Origin: Paenibacillus sp. YN15
Lineage (GTDB): Bacteria > Bacillota > Bacilli > Paenibacillales > NBRC-103111
Reading direction: 5' to 3'
Length of the DNA: 64,000 bases
NCBI RefSeq assembly: GCF_003285005.1
Contig: NZ_QMFA01000003.1
Location: 212,970 to 276,969 of the forward strand
In this document: one piece after another, positions 9,265 to 19,100 of the stretch
Position numbering within the stretch: position 1 is the first letter of the stretch
Layout: each line of letters starts with the position of its first letter
Program-made: the position numbers and the translations under genes
The notes under the pieces: model-generated
What the model saw: only the letters and a program-made list of their open reading frames with translations
Database searches by the model: none
Told to the model about the DNA's origin: nothing

Positions 9265-9532
9265 GCTGCGGCGCTGGCATCAATTTATCATTTTTCTCCA
9301 TTTCAATCCAATGATTACGTTTTCTTTGCGGCGGATTTAATCAAATGCTTAAAAAAGTGCATGTTTTCCGTGAAATAATACAGCTTTTTGTTCGACAGCG
9401 GATAATCCCCGGTAAAAAATACATGAACTCATTTTGAATGTACATATTCTTTTTGAAGCCTATTCGCTATAATCAGAATCAGGTTCGGACAATCGAATCC
9501 ATAATCAAGGATAAAATTGAGGGGGAATCGGC
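9265..9532 (+). promoter_or_regulatory. Upstream region of the first sugar ABC operon
   Basis: This AT-rich stretch holds a perfect -10 TATAAT at 9468-9473 but no well-spaced -35; TTGAAG at 9453 is only 9 bp away. A weak -35 is typical of activator-dependent promoters, consistent with control by the YesN-like regulator at 23637-25259. An ATGTACAT palindrome sits at 9438-9445, a possible operator. No quartet repeat is present in this gap. Confidence 0.4.
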
Positions 9533-10876
9533 ATGAAAATGAAGAGCGTATTCAATATTACCCTTGCAGGCGCCCTTAGCGCCGGGCTGCTGGCAGGCTG
9601 CGGCGGGAATAACGACAATAACAGTACGGCAACCACTGCACCGTCTCAACCGGCAGCTTCTGCAAACGCTTCCGCAGCGCCAAGCAATGAGCCTGTAAAA
9701 TTGAAGTGGGCCCTGTGGGACTGGGAAGCAACCGCCTACTACAAGCCTTTGATTGAAGCCTACAAGAAAACCCATCCCAATGTGACCATCGAATATGTGG
9801 ATCTGGGCTCCACAGATTACATGACCATGCTCAGCACCCAATTGTCCGGCGGCGCGGATCTGGATATTTTGACCATCAAGGATATTCCCGGTTACGCCAA
9901 CCTGGTGAAGCAGAACCATCTGGAGCCGCTTAAGAGCTACATTTCCAAAGCGTCCATCAATACGGCGGATTATGGCGGAACGGTAGAACAGATCCAAGTC
10001 AACAATGAGGTGTATGCGCTTCCTTTCCGCAGCGATTTCTGGGTGGTGTATTACAATAAGGACCTGTTTGACAAAGCCGGCGTGGCATATCCCACCAATG
10101 ACATGACCCTGGACCAATATGACGCTCTGGCCCGCAAGCTGACCTCCGGCTCCGGCTCGGCCAAGGTGTACGGCGGCCACTACCATACCTGGCGCAGCGC
10201 AGTCCAGCTGTTCGGCATTCTGGACGGCAAGAATACGATTGTGGATGGAGAATATGAGTTCCTGAAGCCCACCTATGAGCGAATCCTGAAGCAGCAAACC
10301 GACGGCATTGTGATGGACTACGCCACCCTGAAGACCTCCAGCACCCACTACTCCGGCGTCTTCTATAACAATAATGTGGCCATGATGAACATGGGCAGCT
10401 GGTTTATCGCCACCCAAATCGCCAAGGTGGAAAGCGGCGAGTCCAAAGCCAAGAACTGGGGCATTGTGAAATATCCTCACCCGGACGGCGTACCGGCAGG
10501 CACCACCCTGGGCACCATCACCTCCCTGGCTGTCAACAAGAAGTCGGCCAAGAAGGATGCCGCTCTGGAGTTCATGAAGTTCGTTACCGGCAAGGAAGGG
10601 GCAGCCGTGATCGCCGCCACCGGCACGATTCCCGCCATCAAGGACAGCCAGGTGGTCAATTCCATCGCCTCCATGAAGGGCTTCCCGACAGACGAAAACA
10701 GCAAGCAGGCGCTGACTACGGTGAAGACCTATCTGGAAATGCCGCTTCATGAGAAGAGCGCCGAAATCGAAGTGGTGCTTAACGAGGTCCATGACAATAT
10801 CATGACCAAGAATGTGACCATCGACAAGGGTCTGGCGGATATGAAAACCAGAGTGCAGGCCGTGCTGAAAAAGTAA
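9533..10876 (+). CDS. Sugar-binding lipoprotein of a CUT1 ABC importer
   Basis: The extracellular solute-binding component (family 1) that captures oligosaccharide and delivers it to the permeases encoded next. It opens with a lipoprotein signal peptide ending in the lipobox LLAGC (Cys about residue 23), followed by a low-complexity N/A/S linker that tethers it to the membrane. The core shows typical family 1 segments: TIEYVDLGSTDYMTMLSTQLSGGADLDILTI, NEVYALPFRSDFWVVYYNKDLFDKAGV and FVTGKEGAAVIAATGTIPA. Length of 447 residues is normal. The ATG has GAGGGGG 7 bases upstream. A small stem-loop (CCTCC-TTCAA-GGAGG, 10922-10936) in the 95-bp gap to the permease could stabilise the upstream message and give more binding protein than permease. 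No ATPase gene lies nearby, so a shared MsmX-type ATPase is expected elsewhere. Confidence 0.92.
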   Translation: MKMKSVFNITLAGALSAGLLAGCGGNNDNNSTATTAPSQPAASANASAAPSNEPVKLKWALWDWEATAYYKPLIEAYKKTHPNVTIEYVDLGSTDYMTMLSTQLSGGADLDILTIKDIPGYANLVKQNHLEPLKSYISKASINTADYGGTVEQIQVNNEVYALPFRSDFWVVYYNKDLFDKAGVAYPTNDMTLDQYDALARKLTSGSGSAKVYGGHYHTWRSAVQLFGILDGKNTIVDGEYEFLKPTYERILKQQTDGIVMDYATLKTSSTHYSGVFYNNNVAMMNMGSWFIATQIAKVESGESKAKNWGIVKYPHPDGVPAGTTLGTITSLAVNKKSAKKDAALEFMKFVTGKEGAAVIAATGTIPAIKDSQVVNSIASMKGFPTDENSKQALTTVKTYLEMPLHEKSAEIEVVLNEVHDNIMTKNVTIDKGLADMKTRVQAVLKK

Positions 10877-10971
10877 CAGACAAAAAGCCTCATCCATGAT
10901 GGGGGGCGGGCCGCTCGCCTGCCTCCTTCAAGGAGGGCTGCCGGAGATGACGGAGGTCTGGAGGAGATATC

Positions 10972-11907
10972 ATGCAGAATGAAACCGTCCTGAAAATGGA
11001 TAAACCGCCCAAAAGACTGATGTCCAAAAGCGTCAGGGAGCATCTGGTGGCATACAGCTTCATTGCTCCAAACTTTCTCGGGTTTGCCGTGTTTACCCTG
11101 GTTCCCATGGCCTTCGCCCTGATTCTTGCCTTTGTGGAGTGGGATGGGTCCAATCCCATGGCGTTTATCGGGCTGGATAATTTCCTGAGGCTGTTTGAGG
11201 ATACCGTTTTTCATAAAGCGTTGTGGAATACCATTGTCTATACGATTGGTGTTGTGCCGCTTACCATGGTATGCGCCCTTGCCCTGGCGATTCTGCTTAA
11301 TCAGAAGATTTTTGGGCGGAATTTTATGCGCACCGTATTTTTCTTCCCGTATGTGGCATCGCTGGTAGCGGTGGCCGCCGTATGGAACTTCATCTTCAGC
11401 CCCACCCTGGGGCCGATCAACAATCTTCTGCACGCCATCACCGGCATTCCCCTGGAGCAGCTGCCCCGCTGGGCGGCGGACAAGAACTGGGCGATGGTGA
11501 CCGTTGTTCTTTTTACAGTGTGGAAAAATATGGGGTACTACATGGTCATTTATTTGGCCGGGCTGCAGGGTGTTAATCCCGAGCTTCATGAAGCGGCGCA
11601 ATTGGACGGGGCCAATGCCTGGCAGCGGTTCCGGAATGTTACGATTCCCCAGCTGGCGCCCACCACCTTCTTTGTGCTGATGATTCTGATTATCAATTCC
11701 TTCAAGGTTTATGATATCTTCATCAACCTGTTCGCGGGAGCAGACAATCAATTGAATGACTCCACGCGGGTATTGGTCTATCAGATTTACAATACGGCAT
11801 TCCGTTCTCTCGACTACGGCTATGCCAGCGCCATCAGCATCGTGCTGTTCCTGCTTGTCCTGGGCATTACCATTCTTCAATTCCGCGGGGAAAAGAAGTA
11901 TGGATAA
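10972..11907 (+). CDS. CUT1 ABC transporter permease, MalF-type
   Basis: An inner-membrane subunit of the sugar importer. About six membrane helices are visible: SFIAPNFLGFAVFTLVPMAF, ALWNTIVYTIGVVPLTMVCA and VFFFPYVASLVAVAAVWNF among them. The cytoplasmic EAA loop that contacts the ATPase reads HEAAQLDGANAWQRFRNVTIPQL. 311 residues is standard for MalF-like proteins lacking the enteric P2 loop. GGAGGAG is 6 bases before the ATG. It follows the binding-protein gene and precedes the MalG-type subunit by 44 bp, a conventional binding protein/MalF/MalG operon order. Confidence 0.93.
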   Translation: MQNETVLKMDKPPKRLMSKSVREHLVAYSFIAPNFLGFAVFTLVPMAFALILAFVEWDGSNPMAFIGLDNFLRLFEDTVFHKALWNTIVYTIGVVPLTMVCALALAILLNQKIFGRNFMRTVFFFPYVASLVAVAAVWNFIFSPTLGPINNLLHAITGIPLEQLPRWAADKNWAMVTVVLFTVWKNMGYYMVIYLAGLQGVNPELHEAAQLDGANAWQRFRNVTIPQLAPTTFFVLMILIINSFKVYDIFINLFAGADNQLNDSTRVLVYQIYNTAFRSLDYGYASAISIVLFLLVLGITILQFRGEKKYG

Positions 11908-11951
11908 TAACCTTTCGGCGGGCAAATGGAATGAAGGAGGGGGTATCCGCT

Positions 11952-12791
11952 ATGGCAGGACGTAGCAGAGGACTAAAATTCGTTTTGATGACATGTATCT
12001 ATGTATTGCTGATTGTTACCGTGCTGTTTATGCTGGTGCCCTATGTATGGATGCTGTCTTCCTCGCTGAAGCTGAACAAGGACGTATTCACCTTTCCCAT
12101 GCAGTGGATTCCCGAGGCGCCGCGCTGGCAGAATTATGCGGATATCTGGACCCGGATTCCGCTGGGCAAATTCATTTTTAATACCGCCAAGCTGTCGGTC
12201 ATTGTCACCATCCTTCAGCTTCTTACCTCCAGCTTCGCCGCGTATGCGTTCTCCAAGCTGAGGTTCAAGGGGCGGAACACGCTGTTCCTGGGCTATATCG
12301 CCACCATTGCTATCCCTTGGCAGGCGTATATGGTGCCCCAGTTCATCCTGATGCGTTCCTTGGGACTGAACAATACCCATCTGGCGATTATCCTGCTGCA
12401 GGCCTTCTCCGCCTTCGGGGTATTCCTGATGCGGCAGTTCTACCAGGGCATTCCCGATGAGCTGTGCGAGGCCGCCCGGATCGACGGATTAAGCGAATAC
12501 GGCATTTGGGCCAGAATCATGCTTCCCTTGTCCAAGCCGGCTTTGTCCACGCTGGTGATATTCACCTTCGTCTCTACCTGGAACGACTTCCTGGGACCGA
12601 TGATTTACCTGACCAAAACCGAGCTGAAAACCATTCAGATCGGCTTGCGGATGTTCATTTCCCAATATTCCGCGGAATACGGCCTTATTATGGCGGCCAG
12701 CGTCATTTCCATCATACCTGTGCTGGTTGTATTCCTGGCTCTTCAAAAGTATTTCGTACAGGGCATCGCCTCATCAGGCATCAAGGGTTGA
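11952..12791 (+). CDS. CUT1 ABC transporter permease, MalG-type
   Basis: Second membrane subunit of the importer. The N-terminal helix ILLIVTVLFMLVPYVWMLSSS-type segment, the loop FPMQWIPEAPRWQNYADIW and the EAA motif CEAARIDGLSEYGIWARIMLP are diagnostic of MalG-like permeases. The C-terminus KYFVQGIASSGIKG is also typical. I place the start at the ATG at 11952 because AAGGAGGGGG lies 8 bases upstream; the in-frame ATG at 11931 is before that ribosome binding site. This gives 279 residues. It is the last gene of the transporter set; a 376-bp gap with a tandem repeat separates it from the giant enzyme, which may or may not share the transcript. Confidence 0.93.
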   Translation: MAGRSRGLKFVLMTCIYVLLIVTVLFMLVPYVWMLSSSLKLNKDVFTFPMQWIPEAPRWQNYADIWTRIPLGKFIFNTAKLSVIVTILQLLTSSFAAYAFSKLRFKGRNTLFLGYIATIAIPWQAYMVPQFILMRSLGLNNTHLAIILLQAFSAFGVFLMRQFYQGIPDELCEAARIDGLSEYGIWARIMLPLSKPALSTLVIFTFVSTWNDFLGPMIYLTKTELKTIQIGLRMFISQYSAEYGLIMAASVISIIPVLVVFLALQKYFVQGIASSGIKG

Positions 12792-12874
12792 CCGCTATAT
12801 GACAACAAGACAAGATGAAGCGTGGCTTTCGCGGCTGCGCTTCATTTGTTCAGATGGCCGTGTGGAGGGGGGGC

Positions 12875-13110
12875 GGAGCGGCACATTGTGTATGAAAAAC
12901 CGAGCATAAATCCGGAAAAACGGCCGGAGCGGCACATGTGTATGAAAAACCGAGCATAAATCCCGGAAAAACGCCTGGAGCGGCACATTGTGTATGAAAA
13001 ACCGAGCACAAATCCCGGAAAAACGGCCGGAGCGGCACATTGTGTATGAAAAACCGAGCATAAATCCCGGAAAAACGGCCGGAGCGGCACATTGTGTATG
13101 AAAAACCGAG
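12875..13110. repeat. 52-bp tandem repeat, four full copies and one partial
   Basis: Copies at 12875-12925 (51 bp), 12926-12976 (51), 12977-13028 (52), 13029-13080 (52) and a partial copy 13081-13110 (30). Units begin GGAGCGGCACATTGTGTATG and contain GAAAAACCGAGC and CCCGGAAAAACGGCC. Copies differ by only one to a few bases, so the array is young or homogenised. Because 52 is not a multiple of 3, the antisense frames over it look like repetitive ORFs; I regard these as artefacts. It ends 45 bp before the Shine-Dalgarno sequence of the giant enzyme gene. Confidence 0.95.
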
Positions 13111-13167
13111 TTCACGTTGCGTAAATGTAAGGAGCCTATCCTCATCACCTACACAAGGAGGATTTCA

Positions 13168-16100
13168 ATGAAGCGAAAGCATTCTTTAGGAAGCCGGGTC
13201 TGCGCTCTTGCCATGGCAGCCGTGCTTCTGGCCGGATTGTTCCAATCTGTTCTGCCCCAGGGGGCATCGGCCGCTGCGCCAAGCACGGTTTATGCCGCCG
13301 CTTACATGGGGGCCCAAACAACAGAAGAAACGTCCCTGCCTGCCACGATAGAGGTGGAAGGAGTGCCAACAGCGGTAACCTGGCATATTGGGGAGGATAC
13401 CTTTGCCACCCCTTATGATACCGTCACCGTCACCGGAACGGCGGCCAACGGTGCAACGGCGGTCGCCAGCGTGGAGGTGCTGCCTCCCCGGAGCAATCCG
13501 CTGGTGTATTTTGTAGACAGCGGCACCGGTCCCGATTGGGCCAACCCGCCTGCCGGAACCGACAAAAAGCCGGTGATCCGTTCCTTGTTCTACGAGGCGG
13601 TTGCCAACTTGGACGGCGTGCAGCTGGCCAATGAGGTTTCCGACCAGATTTTCAATATGGCTGGGGAGCCTGACAACACCTGGGGAGCGGTGGTGGGGCT
13701 GCGCACCGGGACAACCAGAACCGATCCGCTGCAAAGCCCGGACGGGGCAGCCGCCGGAGATTCCGCCGATCTTTACCGCATCGGCCTGCGCACCGGCAAT
13801 ACCTCCATATCCTATAGGCTTACATTGGAGCCTGGCACCTACACCCTGACCAGCGGCTTCTTCGACTGGTACGGCAACCGCTCCCGGGAGACACGGCCCC
13901 GGATCGAGTATACGGATACAAGCGGCAGCGTGAAGACCATTCTGCTGGACCAGTTCAACACCAATTCCACTACCCAGGTGTCCAGTGAATTTACCCTTCC
14001 GGCAGATGCGGACACCAGCGTTCCATTGAAGCTGACCTATGCCAATGTGTCCGGCGAAGCGCCTATCGTAAGCTGGTTCGCCGTAGCCAAGGGCGGCATC
14101 AAAACCATGATCGAAGACGCCCGCAAGGCGGCGGCCTCCATGGTCAAGGTACTGCTGGACGGCAACGACATCAAGGCGGATAATGTCAACGGGTTGACCT
14201 TCAAGGGTTTTGGCGTGCTTAGCGCCAACAGCACGAGCGCTCTTTTAATGGATTACAAAGCCGAGCATCCCGAGAAATATGCGGAGCTGCTCCAGGTGCT
14301 GTTCGGCGGCGAGCATCCTCTCATGACCCATGTGAAGATTGAAATGGGCAATGACCGGAACAACTCCACCGGCCCTGATCCGGCCACCATGCGCACCGCC
14401 GATGAAGCGGCCAATGTGGCCCGGCATCCCGGCTTCCAGCTGGCTGCCGACGCCAAGGCCGTCAATCCCCAGCTCAAGGTGAGCATTCTGCGCTGGAGCG
14501 CTCCGGCCTGGGCGGACAATAACGACAAGATTTATACCTGGTATAAAAACACCATTCTGGCCGCTTACAGGCAGTACGGCTATATGGCGGATTATGTGAA
14601 CCCCCATATTAACGAACATGCGGCTGATCTAACCTGGACCAAGCAATATGCCGCCAAGGTCAGGAGCGATGCCGAGGGCTTCCTGAGCCCGGAGGAGAAA
14701 GCGCTTTATAACCGCATTGAGGTGGTCATCTCCGACGAGGTGGGCATCGGCTCCTTCGGCGGCAGCATGATCAGCGATGCCGCTCTCCGGGAGGCAGTGT
14801 CTGTAGCTGGCTATCACTACAATACCGACGATGACAGCGCCGGCAATTTCAAGAAGCTGGCGGAGCAGTACGATCTGGAGATCTGGAACAGCGAAGCCCA
14901 GGCCACCTTCAGCAACTCGGCTTTCCGCCCCCACAACAATGCCAAGGACCCGTCAGTGGCAGGCACCGGCATCGGCGGCACAGGCAGCGCTTTGGAGATG
15001 GGCAACACCATCATCAAGGGCTTTGTGAACTCCCGCCGGACTCATTTTGTATACCAGCCGGCTATCGGTTCCTTTTATGAGGGCGGGCAATATTCCTTCA
15101 AGGAGCTGCTCAGCGCCCGGGACCCCTGGTCAGGGTGGATTCACTATGACGCAGGGCTGGCTATTCTGCAGCATTTCAACTGGTTCATGAAGGCCGGATG
15201 GGAAAATGAAGCCAACAACGCCGGCATCTGGCGGGCGATTCCCCAAGCCAGCTATACCGGAGCCACCGGCACCAACCCGGTCAGCGGACGCAATGGCACC
15301 CCCAGCTACATGACGATGGCTGCGCCGGATAAGAGCAATTTTTCCACTGTAATCGTCAATGACAGCGAATATGAGCGGACCTACAAGCTCCAGACTGTGA
15401 ATATGGCCTTTGCGTCCGGCACGCCGCCTCTGGAGGTTTGGGAAACCCGGGCAGCCGAAGCGGGAGAAGCCTTCAACAGCAGATATATGCAGTACCTGGG
15501 CGAGGCAGCCGCCGATGGGGCAGGGGTGTACACGGTGAAGGTGAAGCCGTATTCCATCGTGACGGTGACTTCCCTGGACTGCAACGACAAGGAGGCCTAT
15601 TCCAAGCCCCTTCCCGTTGAAGGAGAGCGGACGGTGCTGGATACGGACGCCACCGGCTCAGTACAAAATACGACCGACAGCATTCTGTATGCCGACGATT
15701 TCAACTATACCGGAAAAACCGCAGCCGTCATCGGCCCAGGCGGCCAGATTACCGGCAGCCAAAGCTACATCGATTCCCGTGGTGGGTCCAAGGGCGCCAT
15801 GCCCCGCTACACCCATGACCGCAACGGCGCCTTCGAGGCTTATCTGGACGAAGCCACCGGAAATTACGTGCTGCGCCAGCAGTTGGACAAAAGCATCATG
15901 GGCTTAGGCGGCACCTGGAACAACGGCGAGCCGGTTACCGCCATTGGCGACAACCGGTGGACCAACTACAAGGCCAGCGTGGATGTGTCTTTTGAGAATA
16001 ACAGCACCCAGAGCGGAGCCAATTATGCGGCCATCGGCGCCCGCTACCAGGGCGGCGGCAGCTCCCATTCCATTACGGGCACGCCGTATGTGCTGAAATT

Positions 16101-19100
16101 CTGGTTTGACGGCGGCTGGCAGCTGCTGGTGAACAATGCCTCCGTAGCCAACGGCAATGCGGCCACAGGCGCCGGCGGCGTGAAGATCGACGGCTTTAAT
16201 GCCGCTTATGACGCGTGGCACAACATTGCCATTGAGGCGGCAGGCAGCCGGATCACCGCTTATCTGGACGGGGTAAAGCTGGCCGCCTATACCGATCCCA
16301 GCCCCAAGCTGTCCGGCCGGGTGGATTTGGCCAGCGGCTATTACCATACCCGGTTCGATAACTTGAAGGTGGAAAAGCTCGATGGCTACGAGCCGTACTA
16401 TTCCGAGCTGCTGGACAACTTGGAAATGACCGACTTGGCCCAGGTTCCCAATGAGAAGCTGGTCTACAGCGGAGCATGGAGCCATACCAACGGACAGGGC
16501 ATGTATATTTATCAGCGCTCCATTTCGGCAAGCCAGGGGGCAGGCGCAGCCTTAGCCTATACGTTTACCGGAACAGGGCTGGATATTCTCGGGCCCAATG
16601 ACGGCACGGCGAAGCTTGAGGTTACGGTGGACGGTCAGGTGATCGCCAAGTCCGCCGCCACTGTTGCCTCCAAGGAGCTGTACCAGACCTATGCTCTTCG
16701 CGGGCTTCCATACGGGCAGCATACGGTGCAAATCAAGGTGGTCAGCGGCAACCTGTCTGTGGATGCGGTGGCGGTTGAGCCCGGTCTGGTACAGGGTGCA
16801 ACGGATACTGCGCCGCTCCAGGCGGCCTTGGACGCAGCGCAAGCCGTGACCCGGCAGGATGAGTTCAAGGAGGCCGATTGGCAGCTGTTCGAGGCCATGC
16901 GGAGCGCCGTACAAGAGGCTTTGGCTGATCCCGCCGCTTACCGGCTGGATCAGGAAGGAGCGGAGCAGCTTGCGGCGCGTCTGGTTTATACGCAGAACCA
17001 GCTGTATATAGGCGACATTATTTCTCTTGCCACACCTTTGTACGCAGCAACCTACACCGGGACCGCTCCGGCGCTTCCCCAAAAGGTGGAGGCGAAGCAT
17101 GAGGACGGCACCACCTCTCTTGTAACGGTGGACTGGAAGCTCCAGGAGACCAGCTTCAACACTTCTTACGAAACGGTGGCTGTGAAGGGCACCTACGGCA
17201 ATCTGGAGACAGTGGCGTATGTGGAGGTTGTGCCTGCGGGTCTCGTGTACTTCGTGGACCCCGGCGTCACGGCGGATGGCGATACACCGCCGTATACGCT
17301 GGTCAAAAATCTGGCGGGAGACGCCCTGCTCAACAACAAGGCCGATCAGCCCTCCACCGGGGATACGGTCTGGGGGCATACGCCCACCAACACCAACTAT
17401 AAGCTTAAGGGGCTTACCGGTTCGGTAGTCGCAACCGACAAAAGCCAAACCGGCGTGTACGGCTCCGATACCCTGAACAATCCGCTGGGCTATGTGTTCC
17501 CGTTGACGGCGGGCAAGTATACCATCACCTCTTTCCACCGGGACTGGTGGAACAACACCAACCGGACCATGGACCTTAGCTTAAGTTACAAGGATGCTCA
17601 GGGCACCACTGTGACGGAAACCGTCAAAACCGGGCTTGTGGCAGGCCCCAACGGCGTAACGGTCAACCATAACTTTACCCTTCCGGTTGACGGGACGGTG
17701 AAGCTGTCGATTAACAACACGTATTCGGGCAATCAGGCTGCACTGGTCAGCTATGTGGCGGTAGCCAAACGGACGGCCAGCCCTGCGGATGTCCAGGCGG
17801 TGAATGAAGCCAAGAGCATTCTTGAAGGAGCGGCCTACAATGTGGAAAAGGCTGCGGCCAACACAGAGGCGGATGTCCGCGCCTGGCTGCTTCAAACCAT
17901 CAACGGACTGAATGGCTTTGGCGCTACAGGAGTAACTGTCGGCAATATCGCCTTTACCTCCTTCCAGCCCTCCTCCGGTTTAACACCGGGAAGCTTCAGC
18001 TTTACGGCGGCGCTGACCAAAGGCGAGGCGGAGGAGTCGGCGGCGGCCAGCGGTGCGATTAAAGCCCCGGTGGTGGATACATCCCGCACAACGGAGGTAT
18101 TTGCCGCCTATGCGGGAACGGTTCCCCAGCTTCCCCAGAGCGTCCGTCTGGTTGACGGAGGACCTGAATATTCCGTCACGGGATGGACAGCAGACGGAGG
18201 CGTTATCTCCGGAACCGATTTTGACACACCATATGAAACTGTCCCGGTATACGGCCACTATTCGGACGGCAGCGGGGAAAAGCAATTCCAGGCTTATGTG
18301 GAGGTCGTTCCCCAAGGCTTGAAATACTTCATCGACACTGGGGCGGCAAACCAATATGTGTATGATGCCGTAAACAAATTGACGGGCAATGGTTTGCTGA
18401 ACAGCTCGGCCAATCAGCTCTACAGCGCCGGATCGGGCTGGGGGTATACCGCTCTCAGCAGCGCCGGAGCCGTGAAGCCGATTATCAACAAGTCCGCCCA
18501 ATCCGATTTGGACAAAAACGCCACAGGCATCATGATTGACGGCGGCGATCCTTTGTCCACCCTGACCTACCGGCTGGAAGGCCTGGAGGGGGGCAAAAGC
18601 TACCGCTTTACCTCCTATCACCGGCTGTGGTGGGACAATGAAATGCCGCTCAAGATCGCCATTGAATACAACTTGAACGGCAAAACGGTTTCCCAACTGG
18701 TCAACAGGCTCCATCTGGACCACGCCGGACATTCCCGGCAGGTGGAGTACAGCATCAATCTGCCTGAAGGGGCATCGGATGTGCGCTATGTGCTGACCAA
18801 TGTGGGCTCGTATACTGCCGGTCCGGGAGCAGGCAAAACCAACAAGAATGCCGCCATCAGTTGGCTGGCGGTGGAGGAGCTGGCCGGCGCGGCCCAAACT
18901 CCGGTTTATTCCTCCATTGGCGGCGTAGCAGGCGAGAATACCGATGTTTGGTTCGATACCAAGGGAGTGCCCATTCAGGCCCACGGCGGCCAGGTGACGT
19001 GGGTGGAGCATGTGAAATGGAACGGCGAGGTGCCTTCCTACACGGTTTCTCCGGCCACGGGCGACGGCGCATGGCTGTGGGTAGGGGAAGATAAAACCTA

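Noticed and set aside
12795..13148. Three overlapping minus-strand open frames of 80-117 codons with repetitive protein sequence.
   Set aside because: They are produced by the 52-bp tandem repeat read in three frames; no ribosome binding site or homology pattern supports translation.
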